Part shown: piece by piece, positions 9,729 to 19,388 of the stretch
How the letters are laid out: every line of letters starts with the position of its first letter
How positions within the stretch are numbered: the first letter of the stretch is position 1
Source: Chelativorans sp.
GTDB taxonomy: Bacteria > Pseudomonadota > Alphaproteobacteria > Rhizobiales > Rhizobiaceae
DNA: 64,000 bases
Reading direction: 5' to 3'
NCBI RefSeq assembly: GCF_031180965.1
Contig: NZ_JAPSLH010000019.1
Span: 16,490-80,489 of the forward strand
Translations under genes and position numbers: made by a program
The notes under the pieces: model-generated
Database searches by the model: none
Told to the model about the DNA's origin: nothing
Seen by the model: only the letters and a program-made list of their open reading frames with translations

Positions 9729-10748
9729 ATGAGCGAATCAAAAGCAATGATCCTCGGTGCCGCCGGCACACGGCTCACCGCGGACGAAAAGGCCCTTTAT
9801 CGCGACGAGCGGCCCTGGGGCTTCATCCTCTTTGCGCGCAACATTTCCGAGGAAGGGCAGGTGCGCGACCTGATCGCGGCGATGCGCGACAGCGTCGGCC
9901 GGCCGGATGCGCCCGTATTCGTCGATCAGGAGGGCGGCCGCGTGCAGCGGCTGCGCCCGCCGCTAGCGCCGAACTATCCTCACGCCGCGGCGCTCGGCGC
10001 GCTCTACGCGCAGGATCCGGCGGCGGGCCTGCGCGCCGCCTGGCTGATGTCGCGGCTGCACGCTTTCGACCTGGCGCGGCTGGGCTTTTCCGCCGATTGC
10101 CTGCCGGTGCTGGACGTGCCGGTGCCCGGCGCTCATGACGTGATCGGCAACCGCGCCTATGGGCAGGACCCGCAGGCGGTGGCCGCGCTCGGCCGCGCGG
10201 CGGCCGAAGGGCTGATGGCGGGCGGCATCCTTCCCGTCATGAAGCATGTGCCGGGCCATGGGCGGGCAGGGGCCGACAGCCACCTCTTGCTGCCGCGCGT
10301 GGACGCTTCGCTGGAGGAATTGCGGGCGCGCGACTTCGTGCCCTTCAAGGCGCTTGCCGGCCTTCCGATGGCGATGACCGCGCATGTCGTCTATGCCGCC
10401 CTCGATCCCGACAATCCATCCACCACCTCGGCCCGCGTGATCGAACAAATCATCCGCGGCGAGATCGGCTTCGACGGGCTCCTGATGAGCGACGACGTCT
10501 CCATGAAGGCGCTTTCTGGGGATTTCGGCACGCGGGCGCAGGCAATCCTTGCGGCGGGCTGCGATCTTATCCTTCACTGCAACGGCGTCATGGACGAGAT
10601 GCGTGCGGTCGCCCAACGAACGCCGGAATTAGCGGGCAGGGCTGCGGCGCGGGCTGAAAGAGCGCTGGCGGCGCGCCATGTGGCCGACCGCACGGAAGAG
10701 ACGGCGGCGCGCGCGGAGTTCGATCGCTTTTTCCAGGCTGTGGCCTGA
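9729..10748 (+). CDS. nagZ: Beta-N-acetylhexosaminidase
   Basis: Glycoside hydrolase family 3 enzyme that removes N-acetylglucosamine from anhydro-muropeptides during peptidoglycan recycling. Visible motifs are VDQEGGRVQRL, the family segment KHVPGHGRAGADSH and the catalytic-Asp region LMSDDVSMKAL. No signal peptide is seen, in line with the cytoplasmic location of NagZ. Length is 339 residues from the ATG at 9729 (MSESKAMIL); an upstream TTG at 9699 is less likely. It is 20 bp ahead of scpA and probably co-transcribed. NagZ activity generates the muropeptide signals that control AmpC-type responses in other bacteria; no ampR/ampC is in the window. Confidence 0.95.
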   Translation: MSESKAMILGAAGTRLTADEKALYRDERPWGFILFARNISEEGQVRDLIAAMRDSVGRPDAPVFVDQEGGRVQRLRPPLAPNYPHAAALGALYAQDPAAGLRAAWLMSRLHAFDLARLGFSADCLPVLDVPVPGAHDVIGNRAYGQDPQAVAALGRAAAEGLMAGGILPVMKHVPGHGRAGADSHLLLPRVDASLEELRARDFVPFKALAGLPMAMTAHVVYAALDPDNPSTTSARVIEQIIRGEIGFDGLLMSDDVSMKALSGDFGTRAQAILAAGCDLILHCNGVMDEMRAVAQRTPELAGRAAARAERALAARHVADRTEETAARAEFDRFFQAVA

Positions 10749-10768
10749 AGACAATAAGGACGGGCGGA

Positions 10769-11623
10769 TTGGCCGAGGCGGTACAGCAGCAGGCGGCGGG
10801 GAAAGCGGGAAAACCCATCCCGATGGACAAGTTGTGGGCCGAGGATGCGCCGGAACGCGGCGTCTCCGAGCCTGTGCTTGCCGTCGATGTCGACGGGTTC
10901 GAGGGCCCGCTCGACCTGCTGCTTCATCTCGCCCGCAACCAGAAGGTCGATCTGGCACGCATCTCCGTGCTCGCCCTTGCCGAACAGTATCTGCAGTTCA
11001 TCGAGCGCGTAAGGCAGATGCGGCTCGAGCTTGCTGCCGACTATCTCGTGATGGCGGCCTGGCTCGCCTATCTCAAATCGCGGCTGCTCATCCCCAAGCA
11101 GCGCGGCGACGAGGAGCCGACCGGCGAGGAAATGGCGGCCATCCTGCAATTTCGCCTGAAGCGGCTGGAGGCGATGCGGGACGCCGCCGCGCGGCTGGTC
11201 AACCGCAACCGGCTCGGACGGGACGTCTTTGCCCGCGGCATGCCGGAGCCGGTGGTGATCGAGCGCAAGAGCGCCTTTTCGGCGACGCTCTACGACCTGC
11301 TCACCGCCTATGCCAGCCAGCGGCAGCGGCGCGCCGTCACCAATGTGCAGATCGCCAAGCGCGGCGTCTGGTCGCTGAAGCAGGCGCGCGACATCCTCAC
11401 CCGGCTGGTCGGCGAACTGCCGGACTGGACCACGCTGGATCGCTTCCTGATCACCTATCTCGCACGGCCGGAAGAGCGCGCGACGGCGATCGCCAGCACC
11501 TTTGCGGCCTCCCTGGAGCTCGTGCGAGAGGGGGCGCTGGAGATACGGCAGCAGGAGCCCTTCGCGCCAATCTATGTGCGCGGAGGGCAGAAGCGGCCCG
11601 AAACAACAGAGACGGTACCATGA
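10769..11623 (+). CDS. scpA: Segregation and condensation protein A
   Basis: Kleisin subunit of the SMC–ScpAB condensin complex that organises and segregates the chromosome. The N-terminal part holds the conserved GFEGPLDLLLHLARNQKVDL and the C-terminal part the winged-helix region. The start is TTG at 10769: AAGGA lies 8 bases upstream, whereas the in-frame ATG at 10823 has no ribosome site and would remove part of the usual leader. The stop codon overlaps the start of scpB in an ATGA, so translational coupling is likely. Length is 284 residues. Confidence 0.94.
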   Translation: MAEAVQQQAAGKAGKPIPMDKLWAEDAPERGVSEPVLAVDVDGFEGPLDLLLHLARNQKVDLARISVLALAEQYLQFIERVRQMRLELAADYLVMAAWLAYLKSRLLIPKQRGDEEPTGEEMAAILQFRLKRLEAMRDAAARLVNRNRLGRDVFARGMPEPVVIERKSAFSATLYDLLTAYASQRQRRAVTNVQIAKRGVWSLKQARDILTRLVGELPDWTTLDRFLITYLARPEERATAIASTFAASLELVREGALEIRQQEPFAPIYVRGGQKRPETTETVP

Positions 11624-12351
11624 CCGAATCCGCCAATGTCATTCCCTTCGTCATGGAGGACGGCAGGCCGGAAGAGGGGAGCCGCGGCCCCTCCGGATTT
11701 CCCTTTGCCGAGGCGAAGCGCATGGCCGAAGCGCTGGTCTTCGCGAGCGCCGCGCCGGTCTCCTCCAAGGCACTTGCCGAAAGGCTGCCCGACGGCGTCG
11801 ACATCGCCGCCGTCATGGAGGAACTGCGGCGCGACTATGCCCGGCGCGGGGTCAACCTGGTGCGGGTGGAGGATTCCTGGGCCTTCCGGACGGCAGGTGA
11901 TCTCGCCTTCCTGTTGAGCCGCGATGCCGTGCAGCAGAAGAAGCTGTCGCGCGCCGCGCTCGAGATGCTCGCCGTGATCGCCTACCACCAGCCCGTCACC
12001 CGCGCCGAGATCGAGGAGATCCGCGGGGTCGAGACCTCGAAGGGCACGCTCGACCTGCTGCTCGAGACCGGCTGGGTGAAGATCCGCGGCCGGCGCCGCG
12101 CACCAGGCCGCCCGGTGACCTATGGCACGACGACGGAATTCCTGGATCATTTCGGGCTGGAGGAGCTGCGCGACCTACCCGGCATGGACGAGCTCAAGGG
12201 CGCAGGCCTCCTTTCGCCGCGCATGCCGTCCAACTTTTCCATGCCGCAGCCGCCGGCCGACTCCGATACGCTGGCGCCGGACGAGGACGCGCTGACCGAC
12301 ATAGACCTCGAGGAGCTCGGATTGTTGACACCGCGCGTCGAGGGTGATTGA
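11620..12351 (+). CDS. scpB: Segregation and condensation protein B
   Basis: Winged-helix partner of ScpA in the SMC complex, 243 residues. The family core is clear: AEALVFASAAPVSSKAL, then LEMLAVIAYHQPVTRAEIEEIRGV and the RAPGRPVTYGTT segment. It starts at the ATG that overlaps the scpA stop (ATGA at 11620–11623). A hydrophilic, Pro/Asp-rich C-terminal tail follows the second winged helix. It ends 77 bp before an ABC ATPase gene that is not part of the usual scp-tat neighbourhood. Confidence 0.94.
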   Translation: MTESANVIPFVMEDGRPEEGSRGPSGFPFAEAKRMAEALVFASAAPVSSKALAERLPDGVDIAAVMEELRRDYARRGVNLVRVEDSWAFRTAGDLAFLLSRDAVQQKKLSRAALEMLAVIAYHQPVTRAEIEEIRGVETSKGTLDLLLETGWVKIRGRRRAPGRPVTYGTTTEFLDHFGLEELRDLPGMDELKGAGLLSPRMPSNFSMPQPPADSDTLAPDEDALTDIDLEELGLLTPRVEGD

Positions 12352-12428
12352 CGGCGCTGTGCGCGATGACCAGCGCCTGAGAACAGGCCGCTGGCCAGCT
12401 TTCGGCGCGAGCCCGGAGTTTGCGTGAT

Positions 12429-13532
12429 ATGAGCGAGGCAGTCGAAAAACCGGCACGCGTCACGGCCGGAGTAACCTTCGCCGCGCGCCTCACCTTCGAG
12501 CGAATCAGCCACCGCTTCACGCCCGACCGGGCGACGCTCGACGAGGTGACCCTTTCGGCGGAGCCTGGCGAGGTGCTGTGCCTTCTGGGGCCGTCCGGCT
12601 CCGGCAAGACCACACTTCTGCGGATCGCCGCCGGCATCGAGAGCCAGACTGCCGGACGCGTGCTCCTCAACGACCGGGAAATCGCCGGACCGAATGTCTT
12701 CCTGCCGCCGGAGGAACGCTCAATAGGCCTGGTGTTCCAGGATTTCGCTCTGTTCCCGCACCTCACGATCCTGGAAAATGTCCGTTTCGGACTCACCGCG
12801 CTTTCCCGCGACGAGGCCAAGCGCGAGGCGATGATCGCGCTCACCCGCGTCGGGCTCGAGCGCCACGCCTCGGCCTATCCGCATGTGCTTTCGGGCGGCG
12901 AGCAGCAGCGCGTCGCGCTTGCCCGTGCGCTCGCGCCGCGCCCGGCCGTGCTTCTGATGGACGAGCCCTTTTCCGGCCTCGATTCACGGCTAAAGGACAG
13001 CGTGCGCGCAGAAACGCTCGCCATTTTGCGTCAGAGCCGGGCGACGGCGATCGTCGTTACCCATGACGCGGAGGAGGCGATGCGCATGGGCGACCGCATC
13101 GCGCTCTTGCAGGGCGGGCGGCTGGTGCAGGCAGGCACCGCGGAGGAGCTCTACCTTAGACCGGCGGACCTTTTCGTCGCCGGCTTCTTCTCCGAGCTCA
13201 ACCTGTTCGACACCCGCGTGGCCAACGGGATAGCGGACACCCCTGTCGGCCGCTTCGCGGCGCCCGGGCGGATGGACGGCGACGCGGTGACAGTGGCGGT
13301 GCGGCTGGCCGGCTTGGAAGTGGCGGAAACGCCCGGATCCGTGGAGGCGAGGGTGGTGTCGCGCCGCTTCCTCGGTGTCGCGGAACTTCTGGAGCTGGGC
13401 GTGCCGGGGGCGGAGGAGCATGTGCGGGCGCGCATACGCGCAGGCTCGCTTCCGCCGGGGGCGCGCGACATATGGCTCAATGTTCGCCCGGACGACGTTC
13501 TAGTGTTTGAAAGACGGCGCGAAACCGCATAA
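12429..13532 (+). CDS. ABC transporter ATP-binding protein, FbpC/PotA-like, without partners
   Basis: ATPase subunit of an importer-type ABC transporter. Walker A is GPSGSGKTT at residues 54–62, the signature is LSGGEQQRVALARAL, Walker B is VLLMDEPFSGLD, and the H-loop histidine is in VVTHDAEEA. The C-terminal third resembles the regulatory/TOBE-like part of iron(III) or polyamine transport ATPases. Length is 367 residues from the ATG at 12429. No permease or binding-protein gene lies nearby: scpB is upstream and tatA 39 bp downstream. The substrate therefore cannot be inferred; partners must be elsewhere or the protein has another role. Confidence 0.9.
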   Translation: MSEAVEKPARVTAGVTFAARLTFERISHRFTPDRATLDEVTLSAEPGEVLCLLGPSGSGKTTLLRIAAGIESQTAGRVLLNDREIAGPNVFLPPEERSIGLVFQDFALFPHLTILENVRFGLTALSRDEAKREAMIALTRVGLERHASAYPHVLSGGEQQRVALARALAPRPAVLLMDEPFSGLDSRLKDSVRAETLAILRQSRATAIVVTHDAEEAMRMGDRIALLQGGRLVQAGTAEELYLRPADLFVAGFFSELNLFDTRVANGIADTPVGRFAAPGRMDGDAVTVAVRLAGLEVAETPGSVEARVVSRRFLGVAELLELGVPGAEEHVRARIRAGSLPPGARDIWLNVRPDDVLVFERRRETA

Positions 13533-13571
13533 ATCAGGTAACGACCTCGCAATCAGGCAAAGAGATCAACT

Positions 13572-13787
13572 ATGGGTTCCTTCTCGATCTGGCACTGGCT
13601 CATCGTGCTCGTGGTGGTGCTGCTTCTGTTCGGCCGCGGCAAAATCCCCGAGCTGATGGGCGACATGGCCAAGGGCATCAAGAATTTCCGCAAGGGAATG
13701 ACGGACGAGGCCGACGAGGCCAAGACGGTGGAGCACCGCGCCGACGAGCCGGTCGCCGACGTCAAGCAGAAGGCGAGCAAGTCCTAA
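13572..13787 (+). CDS. tatA: Sec-independent translocase subunit TatA
   Basis: A 71-residue pore-forming subunit of the twin-arginine translocase in the inner membrane. One N-terminal transmembrane helix (about residues 5–21, [13 protein letters not shown]) is followed by the [13 protein letters not shown] amphipathic helix typical of TatA, then a short acidic/basic tail. It heads tatABC. One likely client, a Tat-signal dehydrogenase, is encoded at 50693. Confidence 0.96.
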   Translation: MGSFSIWHWLIVLVVVLLLFGRGKIPELMGDMAKGIKNFRKGMTDEADEAKTVEHRADEPVADVKQKASKS

Positions 13788-13824
13788 GCCCTCCGCGCTT
13801 CCGGCTTCTTCGGAATAAAAGACG

Positions 13825-14388
13825 ATGCTCGAGCTCGGCTGGTCCGAAATTCTTGTCATTGCGATCGTGCTGATCGTCGTGGTCGGGCCCAAGGACCTGC
13901 CGCGCGTTCTGCGCAGCTTTGGCCGCACGACGGCGAAGATGCGGACCATGGCCGGCGATTTCCGCCGCCAGTTCGACGAGGCGCTGCGCGAGGCGGAACT
14001 GGAAGACGTGAAAGGACTGGCGCAGGACCTGAAGAAATTTGATCCGCGCTCGGAGATCAGGAAGCATCTGACCCCGTTGGAGCAGGCGGGCAGGGACATA
14101 CAGAGCGGGTTGAATGAGGCTGCAAGGCCGAAGCCGCTCGCCGACAGCACGCCGGCGGCCGATCCGGTCCCCGCAGAGCCGCTGAAGAACGGCGCGGCCA
14201 ACCTGCCGGGCGAAGCGCCTGCGGCCGTCGCCGCCGCCCCGGCCGTTTCGGCACCCGCGCCCGATCCGGCGCGTAAAGCCGCGGCAAGACCGGCAGCGGC
14301 GAAGAAGGGTTCCCCCGCCAGGACGGCAGCAAAGGTTGCGGAAAAGCCCGCTCCGCGCCGGAAGAAGACAGCAGGAACCGCCCCGTGA
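13825..14388 (+). CDS. tatB: Sec-independent translocase subunit TatB
   Basis: TatB, which with TatC forms the receptor for twin-arginine signal peptides. It has a single N-terminal membrane helix (LGWSEILVIAIVLIVVV), the conserved VGPKDLPRVLRSFGR hinge and a long amphipathic helix, then an Ala/Pro/Lys-rich tail ending at residue 187. The tail is much longer than the conserved core and is low complexity. The stop overlaps the tatC start in GTGA at 14385–14388, implying coupling. Confidence 0.95.
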   Translation: MLELGWSEILVIAIVLIVVVGPKDLPRVLRSFGRTTAKMRTMAGDFRRQFDEALREAELEDVKGLAQDLKKFDPRSEIRKHLTPLEQAGRDIQSGLNEAARPKPLADSTPAADPVPAEPLKNGAANLPGEAPAAVAAAPAVSAPAPDPARKAAARPAAAKKGSPARTAAKVAEKPAPRRKKTAGTAP

Positions 14389-15254
14389 GCGCCGCGGAAG
14401 ATGACGAGGTGGAAAAGTCCTCGGCGCCGCTCATCGAGCACCTGATCGAGCTGCGCTCGCGCCTGATCTGGGCGATCGGCGCGTTTTTCATCGCCTTCCT
14501 CATCTGCTTCTTCTTCGCCAAGGAAATCTTTAATTTCCTCGTGGTGCCCTTCCAGTGGGCGAGCCGCTGGGCGGGGCTCAATTCCGAGCAGGTCGACCTG
14601 ATTTACACGGCGCCGCAGGAATTCTTCTTCACCCAGATCAAGCTTGCGATGTTCGGCGGGCTGGTGCTCGCCTTCCCGATGATCGCCATGCAGGTCTACA
14701 AATTCGTGGCGCCGGGGCTTTACCGCAACGAGCGGCGGGCATTCCTGCCCTTCCTCATCGCCTCACCCATCTTGTTCCTTATCGGCGGGGCGCTCGTCTA
14801 TTTCTTCTTCACGCCCATGGTGATGTGGTTCTTCCTGTCCATGCAGCAGGTGGGGCCGGACGCCGAGGTCCAGATCTCACTATTGCCGCGCGTGTCGGAG
14901 TATCTCGGGCTCATCATGACCCTGATCCTGTCCTTCGGGCTGGTCTTCCAGCTGCCCGTCGTGACGACGCTGATGGCGCGTGTGGGCCTTCTGTCCTCGC
15001 ACGCGCTGGTCGACAAGCGCAAGGTGGCCATCGTGGCGGCCTTCGTGGTGGCGGCCGTGCTGACGCCGCCGGACCCGATCAGCCAGATCGGTCTTGCGCT
15101 TCCAACCATCCTTCTCTACGAGGTCTCCATCTGGAGCGCCCGGATGGTGGAGCGCAAACGCGAGGAAGAACGGCGGGCAGCCGAGGCGGCGGAAGCCGCT
15201 GAAAAGGACGCGCCGGCTCCCGCGGATGCCGGGACGAACGCAGGCCCGGCCTGA
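14385..15254 (+). CDS. tatC: Sec-independent translocase subunit TatC
   Basis: The polytopic signal-peptide receptor of the Tat pathway, 289 residues with six predicted membrane helices. Conserved segments include APLIEHLIELRSRLIW at the N-terminus, FFTQIKLAMFGG, and APGLYRNERRAFLPFL. The start is a GTG overlapping the tatB stop. The C-terminal tail is Ala/Glu-rich and hydrophilic. The gene is followed by serS about 60 bp downstream. Confidence 0.97.
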   Translation: MSAAEDDEVEKSSAPLIEHLIELRSRLIWAIGAFFIAFLICFFFAKEIFNFLVVPFQWASRWAGLNSEQVDLIYTAPQEFFFTQIKLAMFGGLVLAFPMIAMQVYKFVAPGLYRNERRAFLPFLIASPILFLIGGALVYFFFTPMVMWFFLSMQQVGPDAEVQISLLPRVSEYLGLIMTLILSFGLVFQLPVVTTLMARVGLLSSHALVDKRKVAIVAAFVVAAVLTPPDPISQIGLALPTILLYEVSIWSARMVERKREEERRAAEAAEAAEKDAPAPADAGTNAGPA

Positions 15255-15314
15255 TCTCCTCGGCTTGAGCTTCCTTTCAGGGCGTCGAAGTCTTTCCATG
15301 CCCGGACCCTAGCC

Positions 15315-16613
15315 ATGCTCGACATCAGATGGATTCGCGACAATCCCGAAGCCCTTGTGCTTGCGTTGAAAAAGCGCGGCCAGGACGAGGGGGAGGCGCG
15401 ATCCGCAGTCGAGGCTGTGATTTCCGCCGACGAGGCGCGGCGCACGCATCTGACCCAGCTCCAGGAGGCGCAGGAGCGCCGCAATGCCGCCTCGAAGGAG
15501 ATCGGCAATGCCATGGGCGCGGGCGACAAGGCGACGGCCGAAAGGCTGAAGGCCGAAGTGGCCGAACTCAAGGGCTTCATCCAGGACGGCGAGGCCAAGG
15601 AGCGCGAGCTCGACGAGACGTTGCGCGATCTCCTGGCGCGCCTTCCCAACACGCCGCTCGACGACGTGCCGGTGGGCGCGGACGAGAGCGGCAATGTGGA
15701 AGTCCGCAAGGTGGGGGAAGCCAAGTTGCCCAACTGGGCCAGGGAGCATTTCGAAATCGGCGAGGCGCTCGGCGTCATGGATTTCGAACGCGCCGCAAAG
15801 CTTTCCGGCGCGCGCTTCACCGTGCTTTCCGGCCAGCTCGCGCGGCTGGAACGCGCACTCGGCCAGTTCATGCTCGACCTGCACACGACCGAGCACGGCT
15901 ACACAGAAGTGCAGCCGCCACTGATCGTCCGAGAAGAGGTGCTCTTCGGGACGGGACAGCTGCCGAAATTCGAGGAGGACCAGTTCCGCACCACGGATGG
16001 CCGCTGGCTCATCCCTACCGCCGAGGTGCCGCTCACCAATCTGGTGCGCGAGGAAATCCTCGATGCGGAAAAACTGCCGCTGCGCTTCACTGCGCTCACC
16101 CCATGCTTCCGCTCGGAGGCAGGGTCGGCGGGCCGCGACACGCGCGGCATGCTGCGCCAGCACCAGTTCTACAAGGTGGAGCTGGTGTCGATCACCAATG
16201 CGGAGAGCTCGCTCGAGGAGCACGAGCGCATGACGGCCTGCGCCGAGGAGGTCCTGAAGCGGCTCGGCCTACCTTTCCGCACCGTGGTGCTGTGCACCGG
16301 CGACATGGGTTTCGGCGCGCAGAAGACCTACGACATCGAGGTCTGGCTGCCGGGCCAGAAGGCCTATCGCGAGATCTCCTCCTGCTCGGTCTGCGGCGAT
16401 TTCCAGGCCCGCCGCATGAATGCGCGCTACCGCGCTGCTGGCGAGAAGCAGCCGCGCTTCGTCCATACGCTCAACGGCTCGGGCGTGGCGGTCGGCCGGG
16501 CGCTGATCGCCGTGATAGAGAACTACCAGGAGGAGGACGGCAGCATTAGCATTCCCGAAATCCTGCAGCCCTATATGGGCGGGCTGAAGAGAATAGAAGC
16601 GGTGAGAGGCTAG
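15315..16613 (+). CDS. serS: Seryl-tRNA synthetase
   Basis: Class II synthetase that charges tRNA-Ser and tRNA-Sec. The N-terminal long coiled-coil arm (about residues 25–110, rich in E, K, A and R) binds the tRNA variable arm. Class II motif 2 ([19 protein letters not shown]) and motif 3 ([20 protein letters not shown]) are intact. Length is 432 residues, standard. The start is the ATG at 15315. The stop is one base before the surE start, so serS-surE-pcm is very probably one transcript. Confidence 0.97.
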   Translation: MLDIRWIRDNPEALVLALKKRGQDEGEARSAVEAVISADEARRTHLTQLQEAQERRNAASKEIGNAMGAGDKATAERLKAEVAELKGFIQDGEAKERELDETLRDLLARLPNTPLDDVPVGADESGNVEVRKVGEAKLPNWAREHFEIGEALGVMDFERAAKLSGARFTVLSGQLARLERALGQFMLDLHTTEHGYTEVQPPLIVREEVLFGTGQLPKFEEDQFRTTDGRWLIPTAEVPLTNLVREEILDAEKLPLRFTALTPCFRSEAGSAGRDTRGMLRQHQFYKVELVSITNAESSLEEHERMTACAEEVLKRLGLPFRTVVLCTGDMGFGAQKTYDIEVWLPGQKAYREISSCSVCGDFQARRMNARYRAAGEKQPRFVHTLNGSGVAVGRALIAVIENYQEEDGSISIPEILQPYMGGLKRIEAVRG

Positions 16614-16614
16614 C

Positions 16615-17373
16615 GTGCGCATTCTTCTGACCAATGACGACGGCATCCATGCCGAGGGGCTGGCCGTACTGGAGCGCATCGCAAGGACGCTTTCCGGCGA
16701 TGTTTGGGTGGTGGCGCCGGAGACCGATCAGTCGGGCTTCGCCCATTCGCTCTCGCTGTCCGAGCCGCTCCGGATGCGCAAGATTGACGACCGCCACTAC
16801 GCGCTGCGCGGCACGCCGACCGACTGCGTGATCATGGGCGTGCGCAAGGTGATGGATGCGCCGCCCGACCTCATCCTTTCCGGCGTCAACAACGGCACCA
16901 ATATCGCTGACGACGTCACCTATTCCGGCACGGTGGCCGGCGCCATGGAGGGCACGCTGCTCGGCATCCGCTCCATCGCGTTCAGCCAGGACTACGATTT
17001 CACCGACGACGTGCGCACGATCCCCTGGGAGACCACCGAGGCCCTGGGGCCGGCGCTCCTGAAGAAATTGGCCGCAACCGAGCTGCCGCAGGGCGTCTTC
17101 CTCAATGTGAATTTCCCCCGCTGCGCGCCCGAGAAGGTGAAGGGGACCATGGTGACCTCGCAGGGGAAGCTGGTGCACGGGCTCTGGATCGATGAGCGGC
17201 GCGACGGCCGGGGCTTCCCCTATTTCTGGCTGCGCTTCGGCCGCAAGGAATCGGAGGTGCGCGAGGGGACCGACCAGGCCGCAATCCGCGACGGCTATGT
17301 CTCGGTGACGCCGCTCCATCTGGACCTCACCGCGCATGAAGTGCGCGAACGGCTGGCGAAGGCCCTTGCATGA
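16615..17373 (+). CDS. surE: 5'/3'-nucleotidase SurE
   Basis: Metal-dependent nucleoside-5'/3'-monophosphate phosphatase of the stationary-phase survival family. The N-terminal motif [14 protein letters not shown] carries the paired metal-binding Asp residues, and [19 protein letters not shown] is the second signature. The 252-residue length is typical. It begins with GTG one base after the serS stop and overlaps pcm in ATGA. The order surE–pcm–nlpD-like seen here is also known from gammaproteobacteria. Confidence 0.96.
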   Translation: MRILLTNDDGIHAEGLAVLERIARTLSGDVWVVAPETDQSGFAHSLSLSEPLRMRKIDDRHYALRGTPTDCVIMGVRKVMDAPPDLILSGVNNGTNIADDVTYSGTVAGAMEGTLLGIRSIAFSQDYDFTDDVRTIPWETTEALGPALLKKLAATELPQGVFLNVNFPRCAPEKVKGTMVTSQGKLVHGLWIDERRDGRGFPYFWLRFGRKESEVREGTDQAAIRDGYVSVTPLHLDLTAHEVRERLAKALA

Positions 17374-18020
17374 GCCTTGGTGAGGAGGAGCGCGAGGGCT
17401 TCGCCGCCTTCATGCTTCGCATGCGCGCGCGCGGCATCGGCTCGAAGGAGCTTTTCGCCGCCATGGAGGCGACGCCGCGGGCAAGCTTCGTGCCGGCGGA
17501 GTGGCAGAAATGGGTCTGGTCCAATCGGACCGTGCCGATCGAATGCGGCGAGACACTGGAGCCCTGCGACCTGCACGGCGCCGTCCTCCACTGGCTCGAC
17601 CTCAAGCCCGGCGTGCGCGTCCTCGAGATCGGCACCGGGTCCGGATACACTTCTGCCGTCATGGCCCGCATGGCCGAGCGCGTGCTGACGCTGGACCGCT
17701 ACAAGCGGCTCTGCGAACAGGCCCGCCTCCGCCACGAAGCCTTCGGCCTGTCCAATATCATCGTCCGGCAGGCGGACGGGCTTGAAGGGGCGCCCGAGGG
17801 ACCCTTCGACCGGATCGTCGTCTGGGCCGCCTTCGAGGAACTGCCCCGCCGCTTCGTCGACTTCCTTGCGAGCGGAGGCGTCATGATCGCGCCGCTCGGG
17901 CCGCCGGAAGACGAGCAGACCATGGTCCGGTTCACCAAGATCGGCAGCCGCTTCGAACGGATGGACCTTGAAGCGGTGCGCCTGCAGCCGCTGACGAAGG
18001 GCGTAGCGCTCGCCCTCTGA
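17370..18020 (+). CDS. pcm: Protein-L-isoaspartate O-methyltransferase
   Basis: SAM-dependent repair enzyme that methylates isoaspartyl residues in damaged proteins. The SAM-binding motif [10 protein letters not shown] is at residues 84–93, and the segment [20 protein letters not shown] corresponds to the later family motif. Length is 216 residues. It overlaps the surE stop by ATGA and is followed by the LysM/LytM lipoprotein gene. Confidence 0.95.
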   Translation: MSLGEEEREGFAAFMLRMRARGIGSKELFAAMEATPRASFVPAEWQKWVWSNRTVPIECGETLEPCDLHGAVLHWLDLKPGVRVLEIGTGSGYTSAVMARMAERVLTLDRYKRLCEQARLRHEAFGLSNIIVRQADGLEGAPEGPFDRIVVWAAFEELPRRFVDFLASGGVMIAPLGPPEDEQTMVRFTKIGSRFERMDLEAVRLQPLTKGVALAL

Positions 18021-18127
18021 CCCGCCGGCCGCGTTAAATTTCCCGCCCGTTCCAGAGCTTAACCGCCCAGTAAGATTAACAGGCTCTAATGGGCGGGAAT
18101 AATAATCAGGAATGCGCGGGTAGCCTC

Positions 18128-19342
18128 ATGTTTATGGGAATGACGCAACGGCACAGGGCATCGCTGGCGAGGGGCGCAGCGGTTCTCCTGATTGGCGGGC
18201 TGGCGGCCGGTTGCAGCGCCGCAAACCTGACCGACGGCCTGGCCACGGGCTCGACGGCGCCCGTGACCGTCGCGCAGGCGAATCAGCCCTATCCCGGGGA
18301 CCAGCGGGTGGTGCGGCCAAAGGCGGATGTGGGCGGCGGCGGGATCCTGCGCAGATTCGCGCCGGCATCCTCGCTTCCAGCGCCATCCGCGCCGAGCTAT
18401 ACGGCCCCGGTCAGCAGCGCTCCCGTACCAAGCGTCTCCTCCTCGCCGCTGCCGGCGCCGGGCAGCGCCCAGCCTTCGGCGGCCGCATCGTCGGCGCCAA
18501 TCGCTCCCGCACCGGTGGCCTCCGCTCCGAAGCCGCAGCCGGCAAGCCAGAGCCACGCCGCCGCCTCTTCGTCCGCCGGCACCTATACGGTCGCCTCGGG
18601 CGATACGCTCTACGGCATTGCACGCAGGACCGGCGCAAGCGTCACCGCCATCAAGCAGGCGAACGCGCTTCCCGCCGACGGCTCGATCCGCATCGGGCAG
18701 CGTCTCACCATACCCGGAGCGGCCACCCTCGCATCCGCGACACCCGCGAAGAAGGCCGCCGACCCGGTAACGACCGGTACGGCCGTGCGGCCCTCCAGCA
18801 AGCCGGCCGCGCCGAAAACAACCACGGTTGCCGCGACCGCCAAGCCGACACCGGCGGCCGAGGAGGCGCCGAAGGTCGCCGCCTATACGCCGCCAACCGA
18901 ATCGCGGCCGAAGGCAGTCGAGGCGGTGGACCAGACGGAGGTCGCCGCGGTCGCGCCCGAATCTACCGGCGTGGGGCGCCTGCGCTGGCCGGCGCAGGGG
19001 CGCGTCGTCAGCAATTTCGGCAGCAATGGCGGACGCCGCAGCGACGGCATCGACATCGCCGTACCCGAGGGTACGCCGATCCATGCGGCTGAGAATGGCG
19101 TCGTCATCTATGCGGGCGACGGCCTGAAGGGCTTCGGCAACACGGTGCTGGTGCGCCATGAGGACGGTCTCGTCACCGTCTACGGCCACGCTTCGGAGGT
19201 GAAGGTCAAGCGCGGCGAGAAGGTGCGGCGCGGGCAGGAGATCGCCACATCCGGCATGACGGGCGACGCCGACCGGCCGAAGCTCCACTTCGAGGTCCGC
19301 AAGGGCACGAATCCGGTCGACCCGATGACCTATCTTCGCTGA
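18128..19342 (+). CDS. nlpD: LysM/LytM (M23-like) lipoprotein, NlpD-like
   Basis: Outer-membrane or envelope lipoprotein with a LysM peptidoglycan-binding repeat and a C-terminal LytM domain. A lipobox (GLAAGC) follows a basic N-terminus. LysM is the segment GTYTVASGDTLYGIAR onward; LytM begins at about GRLRWPAQG. The first zinc-ligand position that is His in active M23 enzymes (HxGxD) reads SDGID here, as in NlpD-type activators, while LHFE is kept. It is therefore probably an amidase activator rather than a hydrolase. The position right after surE-pcm matches nlpD synteny. The start is uncertain: candidates are 18089, 18128 and 18140. The symbol rests on domain order and synteny. Confidence 0.85.
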   Translation: MFMGMTQRHRASLARGAAVLLIGGLAAGCSAANLTDGLATGSTAPVTVAQANQPYPGDQRVVRPKADVGGGGILRRFAPASSLPAPSAPSYTAPVSSAPVPSVSSSPLPAPGSAQPSAAASSAPIAPAPVASAPKPQPASQSHAAASSSAGTYTVASGDTLYGIARRTGASVTAIKQANALPADGSIRIGQRLTIPGAATLASATPAKKAADPVTTGTAVRPSSKPAAPKTTTVAATAKPTPAAEEAPKVAAYTPPTESRPKAVEAVDQTEVAAVAPESTGVGRLRWPAQGRVVSNFGSNGGRRSDGIDIAVPEGTPIHAAENGVVIYAGDGLKGFGNTVLVRHEDGLVTVYGHASEVKVKRGEKVRRGQEIATSGMTGDADRPKLHFEVRKGTNPVDPMTYLR

Positions 19343-19388
19343 GGCGCGACCAAGCTTTGCAGAGGCGCGACGGGTGATTCCGCCGCGC

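Noticed and set aside
19341..19371. 10-bp direct repeat GAGGCGCGAC after the NlpD-like gene
   Set aside because: Only two short copies in GC-rich convergent DNA; easily explained by chance.
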